A stretch of DNA of 32,475 bases from a bacterium (GTDB lineage: Bacteria; CSSED10-310; JAJRTK01). A program made the position numbers and the translations under genes. This document shows, one piece after another, positions 14,924-24,094 of this stretch (positions are counted from its first letter, which is position 1; every line of letters starts with the position of its first letter). The notes beneath the pieces were generated by a model. It made no database searches. It was not told the DNA's origin and saw only the letters and a list, made by a program, of their open reading frames with translations. Location of the stretch: NCBI GenBank assembly GCA_024278345.1, contig JAJRTK010000204.1, positions 1 to 32,475 of the forward strand. Reading direction: 5' to 3'.

Positions 14924-16230
14924 CGGTCTCCCCCTGCCTCTGAAAAGACGCGCTGGAAAATGGTGTCCACGTGCTTTAGGTGACTGTCCAATCGGAAACA
15001 GTCCCCCAACAACCTTGTCCCCAGCAGGCCAACAAGCCCTTTGTCTCCCCGGCAAACAGCGGAGAACTTACGTTTCTTCTCCATGGCCGTAAAGGCAAGA
15101 AGCTGAACCCACGAGTAGGCTTCTTCTCTTGTTTTTCCTGCCTTGATAAGCTCTAAGAGCAGGCGCTGAGAATAAATCCTTCCCTGGGTCATTTCGAGGT
15201 TTTGCACCATCCGTTCACGGTGGATCACCATGTCGCGTACGAGCCGCTCGAAACGAACAAGCATATAGTGGAGCAGGATCGTGGAATCCGGAAGGATCAC
15301 CCTTTCCGCGGAAGAATGGGAGATATCCCGCTCGTGCCACAGAACAACGTTCTCCAAGGCGACCTGCGCATTGGCCCGCAAAACCCTCGCCAGCCCGGTC
15401 ATCTGCTCGGCGGTAATGGGATTCCGTTTGTGGGGCATGGCGGAGCTTCCCTTTTGCCTCCGGCCAAACCCCTCCTCCACCTCACCGACTTCCGTGCGCT
15501 GCAAATGGCGGATCTCCGTGGCGAACTTGTCAATGGACGCACCCAAGAGCGCCATGGCACTGACATAGGCCGCGTGGCGATCCCTTTGGACAATCTGGCT
15601 GCTCACCGGTGCCGGCTTGAGGCCGAGCCTTCCGCAAACCGTTTTCTCGACTTCCGGATCGATATTGGCAAAAGTCCCGACAGCGCCAGAAAGTTTGCCA
15701 ACCCGGATGTCTTCAGCGGCAGCAGCCAGCCGCGTGCGGCCTCGGACAAGCTCGGCATACCAGGTGGCCAGTTTCAGGCCGAAGGTTGTCGGTTCCGCGT
15801 GAATACCGTGGGATCGGCCGATGATCGCGGTCTCCTTTTCCTCGAAAGCTCTCTGCTTGACCACATTCAAGAGTGAGTCCATACGTCTCAAGAGTAATGC
15901 TGAGACCTTTTTGAGGGTCACCGCCAAAGCAGTGTCTAGGAGATCGGACGAGGTCATTCCCCAGTGAAGCCATCGAGCCTCGGGACCGATCTTCTCGCTG
16001 ACGTTCGTCAAGAAAGCGATAACGTCATGGCGAACTCCAGCCTCGATTCTCTTGATACTGGCGACCTCAAATGCCCCATGCTTGGCAATCGCCCGTGCAT
16101 CCTCCATGGGAATGATGCCCTTCTGCCCCATGACAAGGGCAACGGTCGTCTCAACTTCGAGCCAACGTGCAAACTTTGCCTGCTCGCTCCAAAACACGCC
16201 CATCTCCGGTAATGTATATCGCTCGATCAT
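14920..16230 (-). CDS. purB: Adenylosuccinate lyase
   Basis: Cytoplasmic lyase acting twice in purine synthesis: SAICAR to AICAR plus fumarate, and adenylosuccinate to AMP plus fumarate. 436 residues, normal for the short bacterial form. Visible: GMTSSDLLDTAL (91-102), GRSHGIHAEPTTFG with general acid His141, and the superfamily signature GSSAMPHKRNP (261-271) carrying the catalytic Ser loop. ATG 16230 has AAAGGAG at ideal spacing; a longer frame to 16326 has none. It overlaps yjbQ by 4 nt downstream and is divergent from the cation transporter gene. Confidence 0.96.
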   Translation of the reverse strand: MIERYTLPEMGVFWSEQAKFARWLEVETTVALVMGQKGIIPMEDARAIAKHGAFEVASIKRIEAGVRHDVIAFLTNVSEKIGPEARWLHWGMTSSDLLDTALAVTLKKVSALLLRRMDSLLNVVKQRAFEEKETAIIGRSHGIHAEPTTFGLKLATWYAELVRGRTRLAAAAEDIRVGKLSGAVGTFANIDPEVEKTVCGRLGLKPAPVSSQIVQRDRHAAYVSAMALLGASIDKFATEIRHLQRTEVGEVEEGFGRRQKGSSAMPHKRNPITAEQMTGLARVLRANAQVALENVVLWHERDISHSSAERVILPDSTILLHYMLVRFERLVRDMVIHRERMVQNLEMTQGRIYSQRLLLELIKAGKTREEAYSWVQLLAFTAMEKKRKFSAVCRGDKGLVGLLGTRLLGDCFRLDSHLKHVDTIFQRVFSEAGGDR

Positions 16231-16278
16231 TCCATCTCCTTTGAGTTCCTCTTTTCCATCTCGTCGATGATCCCAGGC

Positions 16279-16307
16279 TCGACTCAGCCCCGAATCAGGT
16301 GTAGACT
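16279..16307 (+). promoter_or_regulatory. Sigma-70-type promoter candidate for the CDF transporter
   Basis: TCGACT, 17-nt spacer, TAGACT: four of six matches in each element, about 40 nt upstream of the start. It sits in the 117-nt gap shared with purB. Confidence 0.22.
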
Positions 16308-16347
16308 TCTTTCGTTCACGCGGCAAATGGACACAGGAGGTCGTTCC

Positions 16348-17274
16348 ATGGAGATCAAGACGCGCACAGCCCTCCTATCGCTGTGCGTCGCATTTTCCCT
16401 GGCCCTACTCAAGGCAGTGGCCAGCATCATGACCGGCTCCATCTCCTTGTTGGCATCGCTGGCCGACAGCATTTTGGACTTGTTCGCCTCTTTTCTCAAT
16501 TACATCGCCATCCGGACATCTCTGGTGCCGGCTGACTTCGAACACGCCTACGGCCATGGCAAAGCCGAAAGTCTGGCGGGTCTTTTTCAGTCGATGATCA
16601 TTGGTGGCTCCGGCATCTACCTCCTTTTTCTTGCCTACGCTCGCCTGCAATCGCCGGTACCGCTCGAGCACGAGGGACTTGGACTTGCGGTCATGCTCAT
16701 TTCCATTGTCGCCAGCCTGCTGCTGGTCCGACACATGCGCCGCATCGCCAAAGAAACCAATTCGGTTGCCCTGGCGGCCGACACCGCCCATTACGCCACG
16801 GATGTCCTGGCAAACCTGGGCGTCATTCTCTCTTTGATTCTCAGCCGCTATTTTTCGTTGCCCATCGCTGATCCCGTCATCTCCATCCTCATCGCCACCT
16901 ACGTCCTTTACTCGGCATGGGAAATCCTCCGCTCCAGTATCGACGAGCTCATGGACCGGCAGCTTCCAGACGAAGAAATCGAAAGGATCGGAGCCGTTGT
17001 CAAGGGGTTCAGCCCCGACATCATTGGGTTGCACGACCTCCGCACACGGCAAGCTGGCGGAAGAGTCTTTATCGACCTGCACCTAGACATCCCGCGGGAA
17101 CATACGTTCGTCCGGGCACACCACACGACCGAAGCAGTTGTGGAAGCTCTCCTGGAAGCGTTTCCTGGCGCCATCGTCATCGCGCACTCCGATCCCTACC
17201 CCGGAGATCCGGCCAACGAAACACGCGCACTTCCGGCCGAGCATGCCATGAGCTTCCAAAACCAAGAAAACTGA
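16348..17274 (+). CDS. Cation diffusion facilitator (CDF/FieF-like) metal efflux transporter
   Basis: Inner-membrane proton/divalent-metal antiporter, 308 residues. Six hydrophobic segments between about residues 8 and 190, then a cytoplasmic domain to about 290. The transport site residues are present: Asp40 and Asp44 in LADSILDLF and His148 and Asp152 in ADTAHYATDVL, the DD-HD set of FieF/YiiP, fitting Zn or Fe. HAYGHGKAE (66-74) is the conserved TM2-TM3 loop. The C-terminal domain has DLRTRQAGGRVFIDLHLDI and H residues near 260-270. ATG 16348 has CAGGAGG 7 nt upstream. No metal regulator is adjacent. Confidence 0.92.
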   Translation: MEIKTRTALLSLCVAFSLALLKAVASIMTGSISLLASLADSILDLFASFLNYIAIRTSLVPADFEHAYGHGKAESLAGLFQSMIIGGSGIYLLFLAYARLQSPVPLEHEGLGLAVMLISIVASLLLVRHMRRIAKETNSVALAADTAHYATDVLANLGVILSLILSRYFSLPIADPVISILIATYVLYSAWEILRSSIDELMDRQLPDEEIERIGAVVKGFSPDIIGLHDLRTRQAGGRVFIDLHLDIPREHTFVRAHHTTEAVVEALLEAFPGAIVIAHSDPYPGDPANETRALPAEHAMSFQNQEN

Positions 17275-17313
17275 AGGGGCGGTGGGGAATCTGCTTCCAA
17301 GGTGGACTCTGTC

Positions 17314-17333
17314 AAAACCCCCATCCGCAGGGG
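17314..17333 (-). terminator. Weak intrinsic terminator after the helical lipoprotein gene
   Basis: On the minus strand, 8 nt after the TAA: CCCC, TGCGGAT loop, GGGGG, then TTTT. Stem is short and the T-run only four. Confidence 0.3.
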
Positions 17334-17340
17334 CCTCATC

Positions 17341-18918
17341 TTAATTGTTGAGCGGTGGATCGACGTCGTTGCAATGGTAGAGGGTAAAGCTGCCGAGCAT
17401 CTTGATGGCGGGAGTCAGCTCAGGGTGCAGCTCTTGCTTTTCGTGCATCTTGCTCTTGGCCAATGCCAGGTCGGAGCAAGCCGACCGATTCCACAACAAC
17501 CGCACCTGCTGGAGCAAGAAGAGCGGCTCATCCCGGGACGCTTCCAGCTCGATCTGTGCCTGAGACAGGGTCGCAATTCCTTCCGTTAGCTTGGCCGCCC
17601 GCTGCTCGGGCTTCTTCATGGCCATTGCCTGGCGAAGGGAGAGGTCCGCGGCAACGGTTGCTGCTTGCTGAAAAACAAGCACCCAGAGAGGCGGGTTTGC
17701 CGAAGCCAGGTTCTTTTCGCCCCACTCAATGCCGCCAAGGATTTCCTTTTCTCGTGCATCCATGGGGCTTCCGTTGGCAAGGCTTGCCCGAAGCATCGCC
17801 ATTTGGAGCGATGAATCCGATCCATGGAGCTGTTCCAGTGTCGTGGGCTCGCCCTTCAGCTTGTTTTTGGCGTCGATGATCATCAGCCCCAATAGAGAAT
17901 CGCGGCTGGGGCTCCCGAGACCGGCCACGCACGGGGAATCCTCCAGGGCCCGGCAACTTCGCGCCAAAAGCAGCCGAATCGCCTGGTCAATGGATGGATC
18001 GACCGCGGCGCGGGCGTCCTGAGCTACTTTCAGAGCCTGCTCGAAATTGCTGCGAGCCGCCAGCAAGAAAACCCTCGAAAACAGATCCATGACATAAGGA
18101 TCCCAGAATCGGCCATCCGTTGCTTGACGCCAATTCAGGCGCGTCATCACCTCAAAGGCGAGTTTGGGCGCCTGGCCCCGCAGCCTGGCATAAATTCCCG
18201 GAGCTCCCGCTACCGTCAAGAAAACCTTGGCTACCTCCGCATTCCCCGAAAGAAGCGCGGCCCAAGCGCCATCGGCGTTTTGTTTGTCAAGCCAGTTCTC
18301 CAGATTGGCGGTCTCTTTCCGGCCTTTGGCGGCAACAAGGCTTTTCCAGAACGACACCCCTGGAAGCCCGACCTTCTCAAGATAGCGCCCCGCCTTCTCC
18401 CACTGCCCCAGATAGGCGGCGGCACGGGCTGCCACAAACCGTTCTTTCTCCTCCAGCGGCTTACTGAATCCCTTCTTGACGCTCGCCTCTAATATCGAAA
18501 GGTAACCCTGGTCCAATTCTGCTGTAAGCTCCGCGCATTGGCGCATCCAAACACCGAGAACCAAGTAGGCGCGACCAAGGCCGATATCACGGGAAAGGCG
18601 CCATTCAGCCCCCTTCGCATCGAGGGCCGAAAAATGGGTGACCGCGTCACGGAGATCGCCGTCGAAGAGAAGCTGATAGCCAGGCTCGAGATCGCCGTCC
18701 ACTGTGGCGTAGAGAACATCGTAACCGGCCATGGTTCCAAGTTGAGGAGCGACGCCAGCTTCCGGGGAATCGACACTGGGTTGCCGACGGCTCGAAGCCA
18801 CCTCCCCATGGTCCTGTACGGCTTCGGTATCGGATTGGCAACCTGTTGTCCCCAGGAGGGCGGCGGCAAAAATCGAAAGGGCGACGAAACGTGAGAATCG
18901 CCAGCGTCTTGGCTTCAT
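17341..18918 (-). CDS. Large helical (TPR-like) lipoprotein of unknown function
   Basis: Not recognised as a named family. 525 residues. Signal peptide (hydrophobic 11-24) ending LLGTTGC with lipid-modified Cys27. After a low-complexity linker (30-65) the protein is almost wholly alpha-helical, with repeated A/L/G patterns such as DIGLGRAYLVLGVWMRQCAELTAELDQGYLSI (read in short pieces) and RFVAARAAAYLGQWEKAGRYLEKVG, consistent with TPR-type solenoid repeats. Predicted periplasmic or outer-membrane scaffold. ATG 18918 has GAGGAG about 10 nt upstream; the longer frame to 19029 has no ribosome site. It is divergent from the giant kinase gene, which also ends in TPRs, but shared function is only a guess. 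Confidence 0.7.
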   Translation of the reverse strand: MKPRRWRFSRFVALSIFAAALLGTTGCQSDTEAVQDHGEVASSRRQPSVDSPEAGVAPQLGTMAGYDVLYATVDGDLEPGYQLLFDGDLRDAVTHFSALDAKGAEWRLSRDIGLGRAYLVLGVWMRQCAELTAELDQGYLSILEASVKKGFSKPLEEKERFVAARAAAYLGQWEKAGRYLEKVGLPGVSFWKSLVAAKGRKETANLENWLDKQNADGAWAALLSGNAEVAKVFLTVAGAPGIYARLRGQAPKLAFEVMTRLNWRQATDGRFWDPYVMDLFSRVFLLAARSNFEQALKVAQDARAAVDPSIDQAIRLLLARSCRALEDSPCVAGLGSPSRDSLLGLMIIDAKNKLKGEPTTLEQLHGSDSSLQMAMLRASLANGSPMDAREKEILGGIEWGEKNLASANPPLWVLVFQQAATVAADLSLRQAMAMKKPEQRAAKLTEGIATLSQAQIELEASRDEPLFLLQQVRLLWNRSACSDLALAKSKMHEKQELHPELTPAIKMLGSFTLYHCNDVDPPLNN

Positions 18919-19239
18919 GGCTATCGCACTCCTCAGTGATGAGATGGTTTGCCCGAATCCCAGTGGTCCCTGTGAAACTCTGACAATAGGATAACATTCT
19001 ATTCCAAAAGATGTTTGCTGGGAAGCCAAAACAGGTCAAGGAAGCTTGCCTGTCTGGAGGTGAGCTCTGGGATCTTGCCCAAAAATTGCAGGCCAAGGAA
19101 GCTTGCCTGTCTGGATGTGAGCTCTGGGATCTTGCCCAAAGATTGGATCAGGTACCTTGGTTAGGTTAGTATAGGAAATACCTGAATCACGATCCTTTTG
19201 AAGGGCGATGGCCATTCTCTTTGGCACTGGAGTCCTCGT
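18919..19239. other. Divergent intergenic region between lipoprotein and kinase genes
   Basis: About 320 nt with a 57-bp tandem duplication (listed separately). Near 19148-19185 the arms TCAGGTA and TACCTGA flank a TTAGTATAG sequence that could serve as a -10 for the kinase gene, with TTGGAT (19144-19149) as a weak -35. No small gene is credible here. Confidence 0.5.
19037..19150. repeat. 57-bp direct tandem repeat (two copies)
   Basis: Copies at 19037-19093 and 19094-19150. The first 47-52 nt are identical except for two substitutions; the final bases diverge. Each copy contains AAGCTT and GAGCTC palindromes. It sits in the divergent promoter region, so it may duplicate a regulator site. 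The period is a multiple of three, but the long minus-strand frame through it is antisense to the kinase and not credible. Confidence 0.85.
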
Positions 19240-22200
19240 ATGCGCCGACCAAAGGCTCCCCACCCGCAATACCCGCCACAGGTAGGTGCAGGCTCGCCTG
19301 GACAAGTGGATCGCCAATCCAAGTCGTCTGACCCCGAAAGCGCTCCCCTGCCCAAGAAGAACAGGGACTCGGAAACCCGATGGACGCCTGCGGGCCCAAT
19401 TGAGATTCCTCCCGGTACAGAGACACAGCCCCTGGATCTGGAACCACACCGCCAGCCGAAAACAGACTTTTCCTCCTCGGAACCAGGACCGATCGACTCG
19501 GAGAAAGGCGAAGACTCCGGGCCTTACGAATTCGAGCCTCGCGTTGGCTCCGGACCATACGACTCCGAGACACGCATCGGATGGTCGAATCCTACCGATC
19601 CATCTCATCCCGCTCAGAAACACCTGGCGACGGAGAGTTGGCTGGAAGAGCTTCTCCTTCCCCCGCGTAGAAGCAATCAACACATTGAGCTCCCGACCTT
19701 TGTTCCGGGGGAGATCCTGGCTGGTCGCTATAAGATCGTGCGCCTCATAGCCCGCGGCGGCATGGGGGAAGTCTACGAAGCCGAAGACATGGAACTTCTG
19801 GAGCGGATAGCCCTCAAGACCATCCGTCCCGCCATTGCAGGCCGCAAACGGACGCGGGAACGCCTCAAACGCGAAATCCACCTGGCCAGGCGAGTGATTC
19901 ACCCCAATGTTTGTCGGATTCTGGAGTTCTCCCACCACCGCCTGCCCCCCATTGGAGGCAACAAAGAGGGTCAAGACTTCCTTTTCCTGACGATGGAGCT
20001 TCTTGAAGGAGAAACATTGTGGCGATGGTTGAAGCGTACGGGCCGTTTGAGCCTCCCCGAAGCTCTTCCTTTGATCGAACAGATCGCCAGGGGCTTGGAA
20101 GCTGCCCACGAGGTTGGCGTTGTCCATTGCGACCTGAAGAGTGAAAATATTCTTCTCATCAACAGCGGGAACGTGCCCGCGCCTCAAGACGAAGAACAGC
20201 CTCAAGCCCTCTCCGCCGATTCCGCCATGCTGCGGGCGGTGATCATGGATTTCGGAGTGGCGCAAACCAGTGCAAACGACGACAGTTTTGCCGATCTCCT
20301 GGGGTCGAGCGATGTCATGGGAACTCCGCCTTCCATGGCGCCGGAACAGATGGAAGGCGAACCGATCACGGCCGCCGTGGACATCTATGCCCTGGGAATC
20401 GTCATGTTCGAGATGGCTACGGGCCGACATCCCTTCGCCAAGCACTCCTCGAACCTCCGGGAGCTTCGGAAGCAAAAAGATTCTCCACCCTCCGCGCAAG
20501 AGATTGTCCCGGATCTGGCCCTCTTGTGGGATAGCGTCATCCAACGCTGCCTCGCTCCCAACCCCCTCCATCGCTATTCCACGGTTCAAGAGGTTCTGGA
20601 GACCCTGAAAGCGACTCGTACGCCGGACCGTGACCAAAAGAATGAGAAGCCCGGAAGGCGGCATGTAACTCCTTGGAGCGCGACCGCCGCCTTGTTCCTC
20701 CTGCTCACGACTAGTCTGTTTTGGGGCTGGTTTCAAAACAGGGGCACCGAAAGGGAGAGCGTTACACTGGTTGCCCGCTCGGCCAATGGCCGGCAGGCGG
20801 CGGCGATACTCGGATTCCGTGACCTTTCGGGACACTCGGACAATGCATGGCTTTCCACCGCACTCTCAGAGATGCTTGGCACCGAGCTTGGAGTGGGAAA
20901 CACGCTCCGAATCATCAGCGGCGAACAGGTGGCGCAGGTCAAGAGGCAGCTCGGCCTGGCCAAGGCCGAGGATTTTTCCAGAGAAAGCCTTGATCGGCTC
21001 CACCGGAACCTTGGCGCGGAATGGCTCGTCCTGGGTTCGTATCTCGTCCTCGATTCTTCATTGACGGGCGGCGGCAAGGAAAACGCGAAGCTCAGATTTG
21101 ATCTTCGCGTTCAGGAAATGCCCGAAAACGAGACCGTCGTGCGCCTCGCCAACTCCGGTAGCGTCGCCGATCTTCTTGGGCTCATCGAAAATGTCGGCAG
21201 CGAGCTCAGACATGAGCTCGGAGTGAAAGAACCACCTCGGGAAGATCGGGAAACGGTTCGTGCGTTGCAGCCCCGCAAGCCCGAAGCGCGCCGGCTTTAT
21301 GCCGAGGGACTCTCTAGCCTCCGCTCCCTGGATGCCCTCGGGGCTCGCAGACTTCTGGAAAAGGTCGTGAAGATCGACCCGGGTTTTCCTCTTGCCCATT
21401 CGGCGCTGGCGGAAGCCTGGTCATTCCTGGGATACGATAAAAAGGCAGTGAATGCGGCAAGGCGGGCCTTCGAGCTCTCGGACGGTCTGGCCAGGAAGGA
21501 GAAACTGTTCGTCGAAGGCCGCTACCATGAGATGGCGCGGAATTGGGACGCGGCCACCAAGAGCTACGGAATGCTGTTTGACTTTTTCCCCGATGAAATC
21601 GACTACGGCCTGCACTTGGCGGCAGCTCAAACAGCAGCGGGCCAGGGGGCCGAAGCCCTCGAGACGATCGCCGCGCTGCGGAGGTCCCAGGCCGGCACGG
21701 CGGATGACCTGCGTTTCGATTTTGCCGAAGCCGAAGCGGCCTCGGCTCTCTCTGATTTCAAGCGGCAGCTCGAGGCCATCGACAAAGCCACACGGCGAGC
21801 CCGGGAATCGGGCGCCGAGATCGCCGTTGCTCGCGCCAAGCTCTTGGAGTACTGGGCACGGAGAAACCTCGGGCAGCTCGATGAAGCCAAAGAGGCTGCT
21901 GCCGAGGCGAGGCGGAGCTTCGAAAAAGTCGGCGACCGAGGAGGTCTCGCTCGGGCCCTCAATGCCCTCGCCACCCTGCTTTCGGATAGCGGTCGGCTAG
22001 ATCAAGCCAAAGAGACGGAACAGCGTGCCCTGAGAATATTTCGAGAGCTTGGCGATCAACGGCGAATCACCTGGTCCTTGAACAATCTTGCCAATGCCCT
22101 ACGCATTCAAGGATCCCTTTCCAAGGCGGAAGAACTCTATGAAGAAACCTTGCGGATTTGTCGTGAGATCGGGGATCGTACCGGGGAAGGCCGCGCTCTC

Positions 22201-23061
22201 AAGAACTTGGGGATCGTCTACCGCATGCAGGGAAAGATGGCCCAAGCCATGGAGACGACAAAACTCTCTGAAAATACCCGCCGGGCGGTGGGGGATGGGC
22301 GCGGCATCGCCCAGGCACGGATGAATCTTGCCGTCATCCTTTCGGAACAAGGGGAGCTGGACGGGGCTGAGGCGCTGTTCACGGAGTCCCTGGAGCTGGC
22401 CCAACGGATCAGCTATCAATACACTGTGGCCGATTCGCTCTTCGGCCTGGCCCACATCGCGATGGTTCGAGGCCGACTGCCGCAAGCCCGGAAGATGCAC
22501 CAGCAGGTCCTTGATCTCCGGAGCCGTCTGGGGGACCGCTGGAATACGGCTCGCAGTCAGATTTCCCTTGCCGTGCTGGCACTGGCTGAAGATCGGCCCG
22601 AGGTGGCCGGGTTCCTGGCCGGGGCCGCATCTGAGGCATTGGCTCCCGTCGGTGCGGCTCTTCGGATGGAAGCATTGAGAACTTTGTGCCTCTCGCTCCT
22701 CAACAGGGGCCGCTTGGAAGAAGCTAGAGCAGCGCTGGGGCAGGCTTCCGCCCTGCTGACCAGTACCGAGCAAAAAAACTTTCGCTGGGGATTCGCGTTG
22801 ACCAAGGCAACACTGCAAGCAGCATCCGAAGGCGCGACCGGTCGGCATCAAGCGATTCGCGATCTGGAAAAGCTCCTTGGGAGCTGGCCTGAGAAAACCT
22901 ATTACGGCCTCCGTCTCGAAGCGCGGCTGGAGCTTGCCCGCTTGAAGCTCACGGTGGAAACCGAGGGAGCGCGACACGAAATCGAAATGGTGGCGGTCGA
23001 GGCTGGTGAAAAGGGTTTTAGCCTCCTGGCAAAACGCGCCGGCAAGCTCTCGGCTCCCTAG
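19240..23061 (+). CDS. Membrane Ser/Thr protein kinase with TolB/FlgO-like domain and TPR repeats
   Basis: 1273 residues. Pro/Ser-rich disordered N-terminus (1-155); kinase domain 162-458 with ARGGMGEVYEAED glycine loop, Lys193, HCDLKSEN catalytic loop (Asp298, Asn303), DFG 337-339 and SMAPEQ 366-370. HCD in place of HRD makes it a non-RD kinase; a roughly 20-residue insert precedes DFG. One transmembrane helix (482-498). Residues 518-660 (AAILGFRDLSGHSDNAWLS, EMLGTELG, GAEWLVLGSYLVLDSS) resemble the TolB/FlgO-like extracytoplasmic domain of acidobacterial kinases. About 680-1270 is a TPR array. Catalytic residues are intact. ATG 19240 has GGAG 7 nt upstream. Likely a sensor kinase. Confidence 0.9.
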   Translation: MRRPKAPHPQYPPQVGAGSPGQVDRQSKSSDPESAPLPKKNRDSETRWTPAGPIEIPPGTETQPLDLEPHRQPKTDFSSSEPGPIDSEKGEDSGPYEFEPRVGSGPYDSETRIGWSNPTDPSHPAQKHLATESWLEELLLPPRRSNQHIELPTFVPGEILAGRYKIVRLIARGGMGEVYEAEDMELLERIALKTIRPAIAGRKRTRERLKREIHLARRVIHPNVCRILEFSHHRLPPIGGNKEGQDFLFLTMELLEGETLWRWLKRTGRLSLPEALPLIEQIARGLEAAHEVGVVHCDLKSENILLINSGNVPAPQDEEQPQALSADSAMLRAVIMDFGVAQTSANDDSFADLLGSSDVMGTPPSMAPEQMEGEPITAAVDIYALGIVMFEMATGRHPFAKHSSNLRELRKQKDSPPSAQEIVPDLALLWDSVIQRCLAPNPLHRYSTVQEVLETLKATRTPDRDQKNEKPGRRHVTPWSATAALFLLLTTSLFWGWFQNRGTERESVTLVARSANGRQAAAILGFRDLSGHSDNAWLSTALSEMLGTELGVGNTLRIISGEQVAQVKRQLGLAKAEDFSRESLDRLHRNLGAEWLVLGSYLVLDSSLTGGGKENAKLRFDLRVQEMPENETVVRLANSGSVADLLGLIENVGSELRHELGVKEPPREDRETVRALQPRKPEARRLYAEGLSSLRSLDALGARRLLEKVVKIDPGFPLAHSALAEAWSFLGYDKKAVNAARRAFELSDGLARKEKLFVEGRYHEMARNWDAATKSYGMLFDFFPDEIDYGLHLAAAQTAAGQGAEALETIAALRRSQAGTADDLRFDFAEAEAASALSDFKRQLEAIDKATRRARESGAEIAVARAKLLEYWARRNLGQLDEAKEAAAEARRSFEKVGDRGGLARALNALATLLSDSGRLDQAKETEQRALRIFRELGDQRRITWSLNNLANALRIQGSLSKAEELYEETLRICREIGDRTGEGRALKNLGIVYRMQGKMAQAMETTKLSENTRRAVGDGRGIAQARMNLAVILSEQGELDGAEALFTESLELAQRISYQYTVADSLFGLAHIAMVRGRLPQARKMHQQVLDLRSRLGDRWNTARSQISLAVLALAEDRPEVAGFLAGAASEALAPVGAALRMEALRTLCLSLLNRGRLEEARAALGQASALLTSTEQKNFRWGFALTKATLQAASEGATGRHQAIRDLEKLLGSWPEKTYYGLRLEARLELARLKLTVETEGARHEIEMVAVEAGEKGFSLLAKRAGKLSAP

Positions 23062-23365
23062 CAGGCTTCCAACGGGTCCCGAAATCTTCCGAAAAAACTG
23101 TCGGCATAGGAAGAAGGGCCACGCCAGATGCGTTTGGCCACGGTTTCCCCCAAAAAGGGTGGCTGGAAAACTCGGTGGTGCTCCGGACTCAGGGCAGTGG
23201 ATCAAGAGCGGCGACAATGGCGAGTGGCGGCGGACGGATTGCCGCCGGCGCGAGCGGAACGTAACTCAAAGAAAGGAAAACAATCTGCTCGGATTGCGTC
23301 CCGCGGGAGTTCAACCACCGAAAAGCCATGTCCCTTGTCCCCCTGAACACGGAGAATGTCAGACG
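23062..23365. other. Intergenic region between the kinase gene and dcd
   Basis: About 300 nt, mostly occupied by copy B of the dispersed repeat (23158-23284). An open frame continuous with dcd covers it but lacks family similarity. No clear promoter for dcd. Confidence 0.5.
23158..23284 (+). repeat. Dispersed intergenic repeat, copy B
   Basis: Best-preserved copy; aligns with 3059-3182 along its length and with 8549-8602 over its core. Contains a 6-bp hairpin GGCGGC (23226-23231)/GCCGCC (23241-23246) with a 9-nt loop that copy A lacks in obvious form. Same orientation as the other two. Confidence 0.7.
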
Positions 23366-23899
23366 ATGTCGATTTTGGGTAACAGCCAGATTATGAAGGA
23401 GATCAAAGCTGGGCGAATCCAGATTGATCCGTTCGATGAGCGACTCGTGGGACCGGCCTCCATCGATCTGCGTCTCAGCAACGCGTTCCGGGTCTTCGTG
23501 CGGTTGCCCACGGCGGTAACGGTGGACAACGGAACCGATTTCAAGTGCTACACTAAGGGATTGTGGCTTCAAAATGACGAGCAAATCGTTCTCAACCCGG
23601 GCGAAACCCTCCTGGGCATCACTCACGAGAAGATCACGCTTCCAGACGATATCTGCGGTTGGCTCGAAGGGCGCAGCCGGTTTGCGCGAATGGGTCTCCT
23701 GGTCCACATATCAGCAAGTTTCATGCAAGCTGGCATTTCGAACCACCAAGTGCTGGAGATGAGCAATTTTGGGCACATGCCCTTAAACGTCTATCCTATG
23801 ACGCCCATTTGCCAGTTCGTGTTCCAGCGGATGGAGGGAACGGGGCATTACAGCGGAGTCTTCGAAGGGCAGACCCCTGAGACTTTTTGGAAGGGATAA
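23366..23899 (+). CDS. dcd: dCTP deaminase
   Basis: Deaminates dCTP to dUTP to supply dTTP synthesis; trimer of the dUTPase fold. 177 residues, normal length. Visible: GPASIDLRLSNAFRVF (29-44), PGETLLGITHEKITLP (78-93), catalytic motif LEGRSRFARMGL with Glu101, and ISNHQVLEMSNFG ... PMTPICQFVFQRMEG. GQTPETF at the C-terminus is the nucleotide-closing tail. Whether it is a bifunctional DCD-DUT cannot be told by eye. ATG 23366 has GGAGA 11 nt upstream; an ATG at 23356 is out of frame. Its place between two regulators looks coincidental. Confidence 0.93.
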   Translation: MSILGNSQIMKEIKAGRIQIDPFDERLVGPASIDLRLSNAFRVFVRLPTAVTVDNGTDFKCYTKGLWLQNDEQIVLNPGETLLGITHEKITLPDDICGWLEGRSRFARMGLLVHISASFMQAGISNHQVLEMSNFGHMPLNVYPMTPICQFVFQRMEGTGHYSGVFEGQTPETFWKG

Positions 23900-23920
23900 A
23901 GTTGAACAGGGATAAAGTTG
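23892..23920. repeat. 13-bp direct repeat spanning the dcd stop
   Basis: AGGGATAAAGTTG occurs at 23892-23904 and 23908-23920, period 16 nt. It includes the dcd TAA and looks like a small replication-slippage duplication. Confidence 0.8.
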
Positions 23921-24094
23921 GTGACTCTATGGCGTAAACCTCCGGATCGCGGGCAATCAAAGGCGAACGGCACGCACTTGATCGGCTCTAAATCGGGCCG
24001 CCGGGCGGTACGACGAAGCGACAAACAATCGACATTCCGGTCTCTATGGGTCCTTGGCATGGGGAAGCCGCGTTTGACTGAAAGTTGGATTATA

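Noticed and set aside
19036-20835. 599-codon minus-strand open frame that includes the 57-bp repeats as protein repeats
   Set aside because: Antisense to the kinase catalytic domain; the apparent FGQDPRAH repeats come only from the DNA duplication.
22099-23217. 372-codon minus-strand open frame
   Set aside because: Antisense shadow of the TPR region in GC-rich codons.
24055-24069. Sigma-54-like TGGCAT...AAGC upstream of the FHA regulator
   Set aside because: GG to GC spacing is 9 nt instead of 10, which is not tolerated.
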